Origin: Amphibalanus amphitrite
Taxonomy: Eukaryota; Arthropoda; Thecostraca; Balanomorpha; Balanidae
Length of the DNA stretch: 64,000 bases
Direction: 5' to 3'
Assembly: GCF_019059575.1 (NCBI RefSeq)
Contig: NW_024881573.1
Span: 1,069,001-1,133,000, forward strand
Positions 44,816 to 56,516 of the stretch are shown piece by piece; within the stretch, counting starts at the first letter, position 1; each line of letters begins with the position of its first letter. The notes below the pieces were generated by a model. The model was not told the origin of the DNA. It saw nothing but the letters and a program-made list of their open reading frames with translations, and made no database searches. A program made the translations under genes and the position numbers.

Positions 44816-44922
44816 CATTGGTCGAATTCAAGTGGTCTATTCGTTAGACCAATGAGAGGCCAAGCCGCGCCAGCAATAACTTCCTTATATGGGGAAAACC
44901 GACAGCACGCTGATATAAAAAC
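44816..44922 (+). promoter_or_regulatory. Promoter-like segment: paired CCAAT boxes and TATA
   Basis: CTCATTGGTC and GACCAATGAG form an inverted pair at about 44,814-44,857. They are followed by GATATAAAA at 44,912-44,920, a plausible TATA box 60 bases on. No open frame that I recognise follows. It could be a decayed host promoter or chance. Confidence 0.25.
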
Positions 44923-45689
44923 AGCGACCGAACAGGACCACTGGCTATCAAATTGCGCGAGCTGACGTAATGTGATGACGGCACACTAATGACGTTTCGT
45001 GTAATCCGTGAGCTTTTTCATAGCTACGTTTGGAACAGAGTTGCTGTCTCGTTCAATGCGTTTGATACATTTGTTTGATCGCACGGCCTTGAAGATGTTA
45101 GCAGCAATATTTAATGACATCACACAGTTTGACGACGCCACGGTTTGTTGATGTTTCTATGGAAACCCAATTTGACACGTGTAATAGCAGCGTGTTGCTA
45201 TCACCGGTGAAACAGGGCCCAGCTTCGAGCCAGGTCAATGAGCTTAGTCGTATCGAACAGGAGCCACAGCCGCTCGCGGACTGAACTGGCTCAGGTTATC
45301 CACCGTAGAAGCAAAATGGCGCGATGCCCCTTGGTGGACATGGTCAGAAGAGATCGGCGATTCGAACGATGTATAATATGACATGTGCTAGAGTATGCTA
45401 CTTAACATAAAGCTTCTTATGTATGCCGCCATCTCCAGTCAATAGTTGTCCTGTTATTGTGTCCACTTCGGCAAAAGTGGTCTATTTAAGTTTATATTAT
45501 GAAAATAGTGGTTTCTAGGCCTTCTACGTAAACTAAGCTTCACAGCCAGGCCACTAATTTTTTAAATTTTCGCATCGAAAGTCTTACAAAATGATGTTCA
45601 TCTGCAGTCGGCGTTGGCTCTCAACGACTCCGCCTTAGCGGGTCGGAGAGCGCAATAGGGGGCCGCCAGTTACACATGCCAGTTACACA
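44923..45689. other. No feature recognised
   Basis: Sequence between the promoter-like segment and the LINE 3' end shows no domain or repeat ends. A short segment near 44,725 (CTGGATCCGCCAGTG) before it is another isolated hAT-like end. Confidence 0.4.
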
Positions 45690-45866
45690 GTGCAAGAAAC
45701 ATCAATGGCTAGAGCGCGAGCACACGATGCAATCAAAAGGAAAATGTAAATAAACGACCGGGATTTAGGTTGTACGAGTAAGGAACTGGGCGCCGCGTTA
45801 CTATCGTCCCCACGGCGCCCACTCATGCCCGTGCTCGGGGTTCCTTTTGTCTCAGTGAGGTGGTTT
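45690..45866 (-). other. LINE 3' untranslated region
   Basis: Follows the RNase H frame's end on the minus strand. The end near 45,690 is approximate because no poly(A) or target duplication was identified. Confidence 0.45.
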
Positions 45867-46572
45867 CTATATGCTGTTAATAAGACGTGTCTCCTGAAGA
45901 AAGATAAAAAGCAAATCATGAAGCTCTGGATGATGGTCGCCAAGGATAGTTGGCAAATCCAGACTGAGGCCATGTGTGGTAATGTGTCTTATAATGTGTC
46001 TTCTGTGGTGCTGTAGGCGTGGGCAGTGGAGTATGAAGTGTTGTATTGTGTATCTTGGATGTGTGGGGCAATAGTGACATATTGGAGGTGGTACACGGTC
46101 GTATATATGCGAGTGTGTAAGATACGTGTGTCCTAGCCTCAGTCTGGCCAGCACGGTTTCTTTTTGTCTTGTAGGTTGATTTGAAGAAGAGAAATGGGAA
46201 ATTGATGGTTTAATCGGATAGAGATGTGGATGTTTGATTGTGTCCCAGTCTCTTTGTCGAAGTTGCATAAAGGAGACGTAAATATGGTTGATGAAATCTA
46301 TAACTGGAAGAGGAAGATGATTTCGAGACGAGAAGAGGAGTCCAGTTTTGGCAAGGTTATCTGCCCGTTCGTTACCTTGGATCCCCATATGTGCGGGGAT
46401 CCAGAGGATTCTTACTTCTTTCTTTTCTTTCTGTAGAGCAATCAGCTGCTTTTTTATTTTGTATACCAAAGGATGTGTTTCCGTTTTTCTTGTCGTCAAA
46501 GTCCTAACAGAGGAAGCCGAGTCTGTGCATATCACTGCTTTCTGAAAATGTTTGCTTGCAATATATTTAAGA
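45867..46572 (-). CDS. LINE RNase H, C-terminal part and zinc-like tail
   Basis: Carries ICTDSASSVRTL (catalytic Asp), ILWIPAHMGIQGNERAD (His and final Asp), then a tail with RLRLGHTYLTH and CHYCPTHPRYTIQHFILHC, a Cys/His pattern common after RNase H or RT in I-type LINEs. The N-terminal half lies at 50,516 onward, separated by the 3.9-kb long-TIR element; phase is continuous across the 7-bp duplication. Confidence 0.88.
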
Positions 46573-47991
46573 GCTGAACCACAGACTTCTCTATATATGG
46601 ACTGTGCGCTGATCCGAGGAAATCAGCATTGGAGGCCCAAAAATAAGTGCACTTTTATCCATCTTTTTACAATGAAAAGGGTGTCAGAATATTTACAAAT
46701 TTGGATATAGGATAGCCCATACTTTTATCTACCTGTCGGATTACTTTTTTTTTGTTGAATTCAAAATAAATAAGAAATAAATGTATATAAATGAGAACAT
46801 GTTTTCTCGTTCAGTTAGCCATTTGTTCACGCTGGAGGTATATACTTCACAAATGCAGCCGTACTTTGCGCGCATTTTCTTGCTTTTGAATGTTGGTTGC
46901 ATTGTTGGTTGTCGTTGCTAATTTGTCGGAACTAGTCATTTACGTTGGTTTTGAAAAGGGTTTTGAGAAATAACGATACATTATATAGGGCCACAAGAAG
47001 CAGTAAAAATAAGTAAGAAATAGCTCGAAAAAATGGTCAAAAAAGGAAAGAATATTATCGATCACTACCTCATCACGACCGGATCAGAAAACGTGTGATG
47101 CGAAGATGTCATTCCGGGTATCAAGCCAGAGTCAGGGCAAGAGAAATATGAAACGAAACATAATTTCTAGCAAAAAGGCAACTTTTTAGCCTCCCGTATA
47201 ACTAAAAGGAAAAAATGTTCACAGACGAAACCATCAATCGAGATAAGAGATAACGCGGAGGACAATCAGATTTGCAAGTTTACTTTTGCAAACACTGACT
47301 CCTGTGAGACTCACACAGCAAGAAGAAAAACAGGACGCTATCGACGGCGCCAGTCTCAGCATACTGCCTATAATGCCTAGTGCCTTATTTTATTCTGGAG
47401 AAAAAAAAAAGACTCACTGAAAGGAGCTACAAAGACTTAACTTGACCAGCAGTTAATGTGAAAAGAACAACTCGCCATCGCAGTTCGAAGCTACGCCGCG
47501 CTAAATAATGCCATACCCATGGCAGTGATACGCCACTACATCCAAAAGAAGTAAGCTTATTCAATCAAACAATGAAGTTTATCCAATGTGTCGTATGGGG
47601 TTGTAGTTCATTATGGTCTGGATCAAATCATCTCGGAAGAATGCTCGATGAAATGATGGAATTCGTACCCTTCGCATCAATGTTAAACGATGAAGGTTGC
47701 CGCTCTTAAATGTTACCGCAAAACTTGCATCGGGATCGGGAAGCTCAAGATTACGCCAGTCTGCGAAGAACGGACGGAAAAATAGCGGTGGAGCAGAAAC
47801 AAGATGCATAGGACTGATTGGAGTATAAGTAGCTGGGACAAACATCTGTGCCGGTGGTGGCCTGTTATTACAGGAACTTCTACTTGGAATATCTCAGGAA
47901 ACTGGCAGGCCACCATTTCTAGGCCAGCTGTGGACATTTTTTGTGGAGAAGCCAAGAAATGTGCCAAGGGCAAAGAGCATACTGTAACTAA

Positions 47992-48908
47992 CCCGGCAGT
48001 TGCTGGGGTATTTCGCCACCCACCGTTTGCTGGGGGGGGGGGGCGTTAAACGCCCCCAGCCGATAACTCGAGAACCAATAGGCGCAGCGAAACGCACGAG
48101 GCGGCAAACGAAAGAACGCGACGAGACGCTTCAGACGAGTACTTTAAAGTTGAATTTTAAGGTCACAGGTCGGGTCAAGGTCAGGTCAAACATCTGAAAT
48201 CGGGCTTTCAGTAGCATGGATTTCAGGACTTCGCAATGGGCGCCTCTCGTCAAAAACTCTGTCAAAACGGTGCACAATCCATCATATAAGGCCTACAAGA
48301 GTGTCAGCTCCATGTTGGAGTCAATCAAGCATAGGTCAGGGTCAAGGTCAGGTCAACCGGGTAGGCACATATCCCCGAAAATCAAAACTGATATTCGCAG
48401 CCTGTGACACATGTTTTATGGGTTATTTGGGGCGTAGAACACGATGGTGACATTCATTTTATGATATGTGTACGTGTTTGGCTCAAAAAGTTCAATTTAA
48501 GAAATGCATGTGTCATGGTCGTGAAGTAGTCACGAGAAATTGCCAAGATTCAGTTCAAGATTTTAGAAAATGCGGAACGATAATCAATAATCGAAGATAG
48601 CCATCTGATTGTGCATGGCATTGGCAGTCTAATGACGTTTACGGCATGTCTTTATGTCTATTCTGTGATTTTTTATGATTTTTTGAACATATGCCGTTTT
48701 TGGTCGTAAAATCAGAAATCATGACGTCACTAAAACCTCGATATCTCAAAAATTTTCCGATCGATTTTTTTGAAACTTTGGCACAATAAACTTCAATCAA
48801 TTCCCTACAGGTACCCAAAATTTGGCGCGCCTGCGGCGCGCCGTTTTTATGCTATGGCCCGGCGAAAAAAGTGGGGGCGTTTAACGCCCCCCCCCAGCAA
48901 CTCGCGGG
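47992..48908. mobile_element. piggyBac-like MITE with CTAA flanks
   Basis: CTAA at 47,988-47,991 and 48,909-48,912 replaces the usual TTAA on both sides. Termini are CCCGGCAGTTGCTGGGG and CCCGCGAGTTGCTGGGG (inverted), each followed by the hairpin G-run, CGTT-A/T-AACG, C-run (about 48,030 and 48,873). Length 917 bp. Relatives lie at 35,023 and 12,280-12,769. Confidence 0.88.
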
Positions 48909-48912
48909 CTAA

Positions 48913-49797
48913 CGAGCTACAGAATATGACGGAGGCGCCGGGGGCACTAATCGTTTGGCCGAACGGGGAAGAGCACTCGAGCCGCGCCCCGGCAGGTTAC
49001 CTGTGCTCCAGCTTCCGAGCTGAGATGGTCGCCCTCCGAGCTGCTCTCTCCTAGCTGCTGGAGAACCCGCCGCACGCCGAAGACACCATCATAGCCTGCA
49101 CCGACTCGCAGTCCGCCCTCGCCGCCATCCGAGGTGGCTGGGCCGCCCAGCACTCCTCGCTCGGAGTGGACATCTGGAGAGCCCTCTGGGGACTGACAGC
49201 TGGAGGCCTGTTGGTCTACCTACAGTGGGTGCCCTCACAATGCAGGTTGGAAGGCAACGAGAGGGCCGACACCATCGCCAAGAAGGCAAACATACTCGGC
49301 TAAAAACAAATCCTTATAGACGTCCAGAAGGCCCACTGGGCCGCCGCCAGAGTGGCGAGGGCTCGCACCATCGGGGCCTGGCCAGCCGGCTGGTTCCACC
49401 AGCTGACGGGGATCGACTCCCGCCTACCGTTGCCGGCGGCGCGGCGACCGGCCAGCGGCGGTGGACATCCACCAGCTCCGCGCCGGCCATTGGACAAGCT
49501 CCTCCCAATGGCGCCACAGAGTCGGGTTGGCGCCCTCCTGGCTGTCGGGGTGCAACCAGTGCGACGACCGACAATGCAGAGCCGCACTCTACCCGTCTGC
49601 TGAGAGGAGGCGGACAGCCCAAGCATGTCCTCCTGCGGTGCCCGGCTCTGATGGGCCCCCGACATCGCCTGATGGCGACCATCAACCCCAACATGGAGGA
49701 GGTGCGGAGCGGCAGCATCGTGGTGGCCCTGGGGGCCGCCCACAGGTCCCTTCAGAGCTGCTCGGCTACGTCTCCATGGGATGAAGGGACACAATAA
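48913..49797 (+). pseudogene. LINE RNase H fragment, plus strand
   Basis: Frames carry FRAEMVALRAAL, CTDSQSALAAI and WVPSQCRLEGNERAD (RNase H), then AHWAAARVARART and a Cys/His-type tail with KHVLLRCPAL. In-frame stops after RAALS (about 49,052) and ILG (about 49,301), plus frame changes, make it dead. It is a different LINE from the one at 45.7-62.5 kb, with much higher GC. It starts right after the CTAA-flanked element, so its upstream part may have been separated or lost. Confidence 0.8.
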
Positions 49798-50400
49798 AAG
49801 CAACAATAGCTACAGCATGACAACGTGATGGGAACGACCGTCACAAGAGCTATCGCCTTATCATTCAGCAGCGAGTGAAAAACGAGCAGACGGAGGGATT
49901 CGTTGCAATTGGTGATGCGCATGTGCGAATGTGTGAAAGTGCGACTATGTGTAGATGCGTGGTGCGAAAAAGTGGGTAGCACAGAAGAACAGTGAAGACA
50001 CCGTTGCAGCAGACACACATTTTCCCGTAATGTCCCCCATCGGCATTACCGCCAACCTTTACCACCAGCGCGGTCGGTGCACTGTCGCGCGAGTTTGTAG
50101 CCAGCCATGTCAGAGATGTGAACAATCCAGCACACGGGGGAAGAAGAAAGGGATGATAGCCACCCTTTCTCGCTGGATCCCGCGGTGAAAATGGACTAAC
50201 GCCATTTTCAAGCCCACTGGTGCAATGTGAGATGAACTTGACATGAGGACATCAATGGGTGTCGATGAACGTGAAATGATGTTCCAATACAGATTCATAT
50301 CGACCAGAAGCCTTTCTTATTCTGAGCTACGAGCAATAGATAGTAGGTACAAAAACAAAATATATTACATAAAATTCAGCCTGTCGACAGGAAACAATAA
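49798..50400. other. No gene recognised
   Basis: Interior of the long-TIR element. Short frames exist but no domain can be named. Confidence 0.4.
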
Positions 50401-50515
50401 AAGGGTATTGTGTTACAACATATGGGTTCATATTACGGCTTCAGAAATTTGGGCCTCCAATGCTGATTTCCCAAATCAGCGCACAGTCCATATATAGAGA
50501 AGTCTGTGGCTGAAC

Positions 50516-51131
50516 TAATCGCTATCAATTCAGCGCTGAATATGCTGTGGCTGTCGTGAAGTTTGTTTGTTTTTTCATAATTTTGCGAAGTTATAGTTGC
50601 GGCAGAGTGTCCGTCTTTCCGTGAACCATCGGTATAAATATATGCGTCTGCCTGATGTTCTTCTTTGTATTTAAAGAACAGCTGTTGTGCTTCCTCTTTT
50701 GTAATTTTTGTCTTTTTATCGGTAAATAGGAAATCGATATGCTTGATTTGTTGTAAGAAGAAAGAGGAAAGTGGAGGTGAGGGCATGATGTTCGGATGGG
50801 ATATTCGAAAGACGTTGAGTACCATTTGAATTCGAGAGGCCGGAGGCGATAACCAGGAAGCGTCTTTGAGGAGCAGTCGGCTGCAGATCTTCAGTGTAAC
50901 GGTTATTTAGTACTTATATGTGTGGTGAGAGGGGAAGGAACACGACCGAGCGAAGAACCGAAGGAGCTGGTATTTCCGACGTTGTGCAAGTAGAGGCAGA
51001 TTTAGTTCAATATGGAGACATATTATGTTTGTCGTGGACATCGCGCCCGCAACTACGCGGAGTGCTTTGTTCTGGATTATTTGCAATGACTCAATTTTCT
51101 TAGAAGCTATATCATCAAATAGAAAAGCACA
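50516..51131 (-). pseudogene. LINE RT C-terminus and RNase H N-terminus
   Basis: Minus strand begins with FDDIASKKIESLQIIQNKAL and VVAGAMSTTNI, the end of LINE RT, then a stop TAA at 50,907-50,909 in the same frame. The RNase H start AYIYTDGSRKDGHSAA (first catalytic Asp) and HSIFSAELIAI (catalytic Glu) follow. It joins the RT thumb at 56,276 across the tandem array and the RNase H remainder at 46,572, both in phase. Confidence 0.87.
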
Positions 51132-54100
51132 AGATATCTTGGCTCGCTCCGCGTCGCGTTGGCCATAAAAAGATTCGGGAGAAAATTTGGGATCGAATGG
51201 TGTTTTTCCGGTGACGATCGGACGTCTAGAAGCTTCGATATTGGCGAAAAACTTGCTGAACTTGCAAAAGTACTTGGTACTTGCTTGGTACTTGCCAAAG
51301 TACTCGGTACTTGCCAAAGTACTTGGTACTTGCTTGGTATTTGCATAAGTACTCGGTATTTGCCAAAGTACTTGGTACTTGCTTTGCATTTGCATAAGTA
51401 CTTGGTACTTGCTTGGTACTTGTAAAAGTACTTGGTACTTGCTTGGTACTTGCGAAAGTACTTGGTACTTGCACTCGCCCCCCCGTTCCCCCGACTCTAC
51501 TCCCACCCCTACCCCCTCGGGATAATTCCGGGTTCGTCGGGTAGGAAAGCTTGCCACTCTATCCCCCCCCCCCCCCCCCCCCCCAGAGCCATTTGGTATC
51601 GATCGGTGTTCGGTCGTCAATAAGCCGAGATATGCACGGCGAATTATTTCAATCGGCGCCGATCAGAATCTTCAGGACGGAGGTACCCACACTCATTCCT
51701 GGCCGTATCTCACTTTTCCGAGATTTACGTCAAACTACGTATTTAAAACTACATATTCTACAGCCGAATCTTCAAACTGAGGGTACCTCACTCACAATCG
51801 CACGTGAATCAGCCGCATTCCTGGTCATCGTCTAATGCTGAAGAGATATGTGTGTACGCAGCTATCTCGCAAGCCCTAACAGGAAAAGCTCGCTGCAAAA
51901 ACTGAGCGTTTAAAAAAACCCGAAATCCTACTCAAATGGTATACTTGCCAAAGTACTCGGTACTTGCCAAAGTACTTGGTACTTGCTTGGTATTTGCATA
52001 AGTACTCGGTATTTGCCAAAGTACTTGGTACTTGCTTGGTATTTCCATAAGTACTTGGTACTTGCTTGGTACTGCGAAAGTACTTGGTACTTGCACTCGC
52101 CCCCCGTTCCCCCGACTCTACTCCCACACCTACCCCCTCGGGATAATTCCGGGTTCGTCGGGTAGGAAAACTTGCCACTCTACTCCCCCCCCCCCCACAC
52201 ACACACACAGCCATTTGGTATCGATCGGTGTTTATCCCGTGTCAATCGGTCGTCAATAAGCCGAGATATGCACGGCGAATTATTTCAATCGGCGTCGATC
52301 AGAATCTTCAGAACGGAGGGACCCACACTCATTTCTGGCCGTATCTCACTTTTCCGAGATTTACGTCAAACTACGTATTTAAAACTACATATTCTACAGC
52401 CGAATCTTCAAACTGGGGGTACCTCAGACCGTGGGAACGACTCGGCTCAGCACTGCCGCACGCGCATTCAGCGGCGGCTTGTCGATTTTTCGAGTGTCGG
52501 CTGCCGATCTCCCGAGAGCCGGCCACCTGTCAGCCGCCGCTCGGCTCTGTGTTAAGCATATGGGGACGGCGAATTTCTCCCGGAGGGAAGCACCTCGCTC
52601 ACAAAAGCACGTGAATCAGCCGCATTCCTGTGAGGCGCGCAATGTTGAAGAGATATGTGTGCACGCAGCTATCTCGCAAGCCCTAAGAGAAAAAGCTCGC
52701 TGCAAAAACTCAGCGTTTCAAAAAAGCCGCAATCCTACTCAAATGAATAACTAAACAAGATATCTTGGCTCGCTCCGCGTCGCTTTGGCCATAAAGAGAT
52801 TCGGGAGAAAATTTGGGATCGAATGGTGTTTTTCCGGTGACGATTGGACGTCTAGAAGCTTCGATATTGGCGAAAAACTTGCTGAACTTGCAAAAGTACT
52901 TGGTACTTGCTTGGTACTTGCCAAAGTACTCGGTACTTGCCAAAGTACTTGGTACTTGCTTGGTATTTGCATAAGTACTCGGTATTTGCCAAAGTACTTG
53001 GTACTTGCTTGGTATTTCCATAAGTACTTGGTACTTGCTTGGTACTGCGAAAGTACTTGGTACTTGCACTCGCCCCCCGTTCCCCCGACTCTACTCCCAC
53101 ACCTACCCCCTCGGGATAATTCCGGGTTCGTCGGGTAGGAAAACTTGCCACTCTACTCCCCCCCCCCCCCCACAGAGCCATTTGGTATCGATCGGTGTTT
53201 ATCCCGTGTCAATCGGTCGTCAATAAGCCGAGATATGCACGGCGAATTATTTCAATCGGCGTCGATCAGAATCTTCAGAACGGAGGGACCCACACTCATT
53301 TCTGGCCGTATCTCACTTTTCCGAGATGTACGTCAAACTACGTATTTAAAACTACATATTCTACAGCCGAATCTTCAAACTGGGGGTACCTCAGACCGTG
53401 GGAACGACTCGGCTCAGCACTGCCGCACGCGCATTCAGCGGCGGCTTGTCGATTTTTCGAGTGTCGGCTGCCGATCTCCCGAGAGCCGGCCACCTGTCAG
53501 CCGCCGCTCGGCTCTGTGTTAAGCATATGGGGACGGCGAATTTCTCCCGGAGGGAAGCACCTCGCTCACAAAAGCACGTGAATCAGCCGCATTCCTGTGA
53601 GGCGCGCAATGTTGAAGAGATATGTGTGCACGCAGCTATCTCGCAAGCCCTAACAGGAAAAGCTCGCTGCAAAAACTGAGCGTTTCAAAAAACCCGAAAT
53701 CCTACTCAAATGGATATTTAAACAAGATATCTTGGCTCGCTCCGCGTCGCTTTGGCAATCAAAGTATGAGGGAGAAAATTTGGGGTCGATTGGTGTTCGT
53801 CCCGTGTTAATCGGACGTCTAGAAGCTTAGATATTCACGAAAAACTTGTTGAACTTGCCAGCTTGCTGTATCACCTGCTACTTGGTAATGTACTGAAAAC
53901 TTGCTAATGTACTGAAAACCTGCCAAAGTACTTGGTATTTACTTGCCTAAATACCGCAAAGAACTTGTCCCTTCCTGACGTTTAAATCAGACGTCTTTAG
54001 TCGACCAAAGACTTTGCGAATTAGCCTTGGTCTCAGATAATTTTGATTTGTTCCAATGAATTGTTTGCAATTTGTGTTATTCTTATTCCCAATCCGTAAT

Positions 54101-56275
54101 TTGTTTCACCTACCAATCATATCTCACTTGTTTTTCGCGTCCTACCTATTAAGCGATTACACATACGTTGAGGGAGCCGGTGGGTGGTTATAATGCAATA
54201 CCCTGCACGGTGAACAGCTTGCGAGTTTTACTGCGGTGCGATTGCTGGGGCTTATCGCTGACAGAATAGGGTAAATACAGTAAATATAGATGGCTGTGTT
54301 GGATCCCTTTGCTTTTGCCCAACATTCAGCGTTGGAATTGTGGCTTTACCGTCCCTCTTATAAAAGTTATCTAACTTTTTGTAGCTTCGTCAGGTTAGAC
54401 ACGACGCGCGTGACCTCTGGCGGCCGCTGGCGGAACTACCGCGCACGGCCCGCACACGGGCCTGGCGGCCGCCAGTGGAACTACTGCGCAGGTGGCAGCA
54501 CCTGCCCGTGGAGAAGCGGCTGGCAATCGGCCGCCCCACTCCCCACCCCGCCCCTACCCAGCTGGCCGCCAGACCGTGGGAACGACTCGGCTCAGCGCTG
54601 CCGGCCGCTGGACGGGGAAACCCCGCCCCGCCGCCCGCCGCCCGACACACTGCCGCCGGGCCGGCCGGTGGAATTTTCCAGCCGTCGGCCGGCCGCCGGC
54701 TGCCGGATCTCCGGAACGGCGGTACCTCGCTCATTTTCGCACGCGCATTCAGCGGCGGCTTGTCGATTTTTCGAGTGTCGGCTGCCGATCTCCCGAGAGC
54801 CGGCCACCTGTCAGCCGCCGCTCGGCTCTGTGTTAAGCATATGGGGACGGCGAATTTCTCCCGGAGGGAAGCACCTCGCTCACAAAAGCACGTGAATCAG
54901 CCGCATTCCTGTGTGGCGCGCAATGCTGAAGAGATATGTGTTTCCGCGGGTATCTCGCAGGCCCTAAGAGAAAAAGCTCGCTGCAAAAACTGACCGCTTC
55001 AAAAAAACCGAAATCCTACTCAAATGGATATTTAAACAAGATATCTTGGCTCGCTACGCGTCGCGTTGGCCATAAAATGATTAAGGAGAAAATTTGGGAC
55101 CGATTGGTGTTCGTCCCGTGTTGATTGGACGTCTAGAAGCTTAGATATTCGCGAAAAAACTTGTTAAACTTGCCAGAATACCTGCCAGCTTGCTGTATCA
55201 CCTGCTACTTGTTAATGTACTGAAAACTTGCTAATGTGCTGAAAACCTGCCAAAGTACTTGGTATTTACTTGCCTAAATACCGCAAAGAACTTGTTCTAA
55301 AATACTTGGTATTTACTTGCCTAAATACCGCGAAAAACTTGTAACTTTTTGACGTTTAAATCATACGACGATCAATAATTTGGTCTCAGAATCCTTTTTT
55401 GAATTGTCAATGATTTACTTGCAAATTGAACTGATTTACCTACCTATTAGAAGTGCATCCTAGCTATGTGAAATGCGATTCACCTACCTACCTGTTGTTC
55501 CCCACTTGCTCGTTCCCCACTTGCTCTTCGCGTCCTACCTATCTTGCGGTTATACCTGTAAGTTATCAGTCGGTGGATGGCTATAATGCAATACCCTGCA
55601 CGGTGAACAGCTTGCGAGTTTTACAGCGGTGCGATTGCTGGGGCTTATTGCTGACTGAAAAGGGTAAATACAGTAAATACAGATGGCTGTGTTGGATCCC
55701 TTTGCTTTTGCCCAACATTCAGCGTTGGAATTGTGGCTTTACCGTCTCTCTTATTAAAGTTAGCTAACTTTTTGTAGATTCGTAAGGTTTGAAGCGACGC
55801 GCGTGACGATATCCCTCTGGCGGCCGCACGCGGACCTACCGCGCACGGCGGCTCTGGCCGGACGACTGCACAGGTGGCAGCACCTGCCCCGACTGGGCAT
55901 TTACGGCGACCCCGGCCGGCCGCCGGCTGCAGTGCCTGGATCTCCGGAACGGCGGTACCTCGCTCATTTTCGCTCGTGCATTCAGCGGCGGGCTGTCGAT
56001 TTTTCGAGTGTCGGCTGCCGATCTCCCGCGAGCCGGCCACCTGTCAGCCGCCGCTCGGCTCTGTGTTAAGCATATAGTGACGGCGAATTTCTCCGGGATG
56101 GAGGGACCGCCATCGAGTTTGTCACGTGAATCGGCCGCATTCCTGTGTCTGAGGCCAATGCTTAAGAGATATGTGGTTCCGCGGCTATCTCGCAGGCCCT
56201 AAGAGAAAAAGCTCGCTGCAAAAACTGAGCGTTTCAAAAAACCCGCAAACCGACGCAAATAGAATAGTTATATAA
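51132..56275. repeat. Tandem array of five ~1-kb units inserted in the LINE
   Basis: Units start near AAGATATCTTGGCTCGCTCC at 51,132, 52,757, 53,724 and 55,038, with a start-less unit at 51,945. They share GTCGATTTTTCGAGTGTCGG, CTGTGTTAAGCATAT and a C-run before CCATTTGGTATCGATCGG. The second and third units are nearly identical at a 967-bp shift, so duplication was recent. The fourth and fifth are diverged and carry extra segments at 54,170-54,400 and 55,555-55,790. Removing exactly 5,144 bp restores LINE phase with no target duplication. The unit has a minisatellite core, which resembles Helitron-derived (HINE/pearl-type) repeats. Confidence 0.8.
51258..51475. repeat. AAGTACTTGGTACTTGC minisatellite
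   Basis: Repeats of AAGTACTTGGTACTTGC with TTGGTATTTGCAT variants form the core of the first array unit; sister blocks are at about 51,945-52,095 and 52,893-53,068. The AAGTACTT palindrome recurs in every unit. Confidence 0.9.
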
Positions 56276-56514
56276 ATTATAGTCCAAGATAGGGCGAATT
56301 AGGGAAATGTATAGTCTGAGAAGTGTGCTTCTATCTGCGCCCCACTTCTTACCAGCTATACATTTAAGCATGTTTATACGTCTTTCACAGCGTTGGGCTA
56401 TATCTTCGAAGTGTTTATTGAATGTGAGTTTATTGTCTAGGGTGACTCCCAAATATTTAAATTGGTTTACATATCCAATAGGTATGTTGTTTATCTGTAG
56501 TCTAGGGGGGTTAG
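56276..56514 (-). CDS. LINE RT thumb region
   Basis: Minus-strand frame with VNQFKYLGVTLDNKLTFNKH, KWGADRSTLLRLY and LIRPILDY, the conserved segment after the RT palm in LINEs. It follows 57,843 across a mariner element and precedes 51,131 across the array, in phase on both sides. Confidence 0.87.
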
Positions 56515-56516
56515 TA

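Larger units (their letters stand above)
46580..50508. mobile_element. 3.9-kb element with long inverted ends
   Basis: The 7-bp direct repeat GCTGAAC (46,573-46,579 and 50,509-50,515) flanks inverted ends of about 62 bp starting CACAGACTTCTCTATATATG, with a short mismatch patch after base 34. Each end has an internal hairpin-like GCTGAT...AAATCAGC. No transposase is recognised. The interior contains a CTAA-flanked element (47,992-48,908) and a plus-strand LINE RNase H fragment (48,913-49,797). A 7-bp duplication does not settle the superfamily. Confidence 0.85.

Noticed and set aside
51258-53068. CRISPR-like regular repeats
   Set aside because: The repeats are contiguous or nearly so, lack unique spacers, and lie in a eukaryotic transposon array.
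51907-53181. Frames with QVPSTFAST-type repeats
   Set aside because: They translate the AAGTACTTGGTACTTGC minisatellite inside the tandem array.
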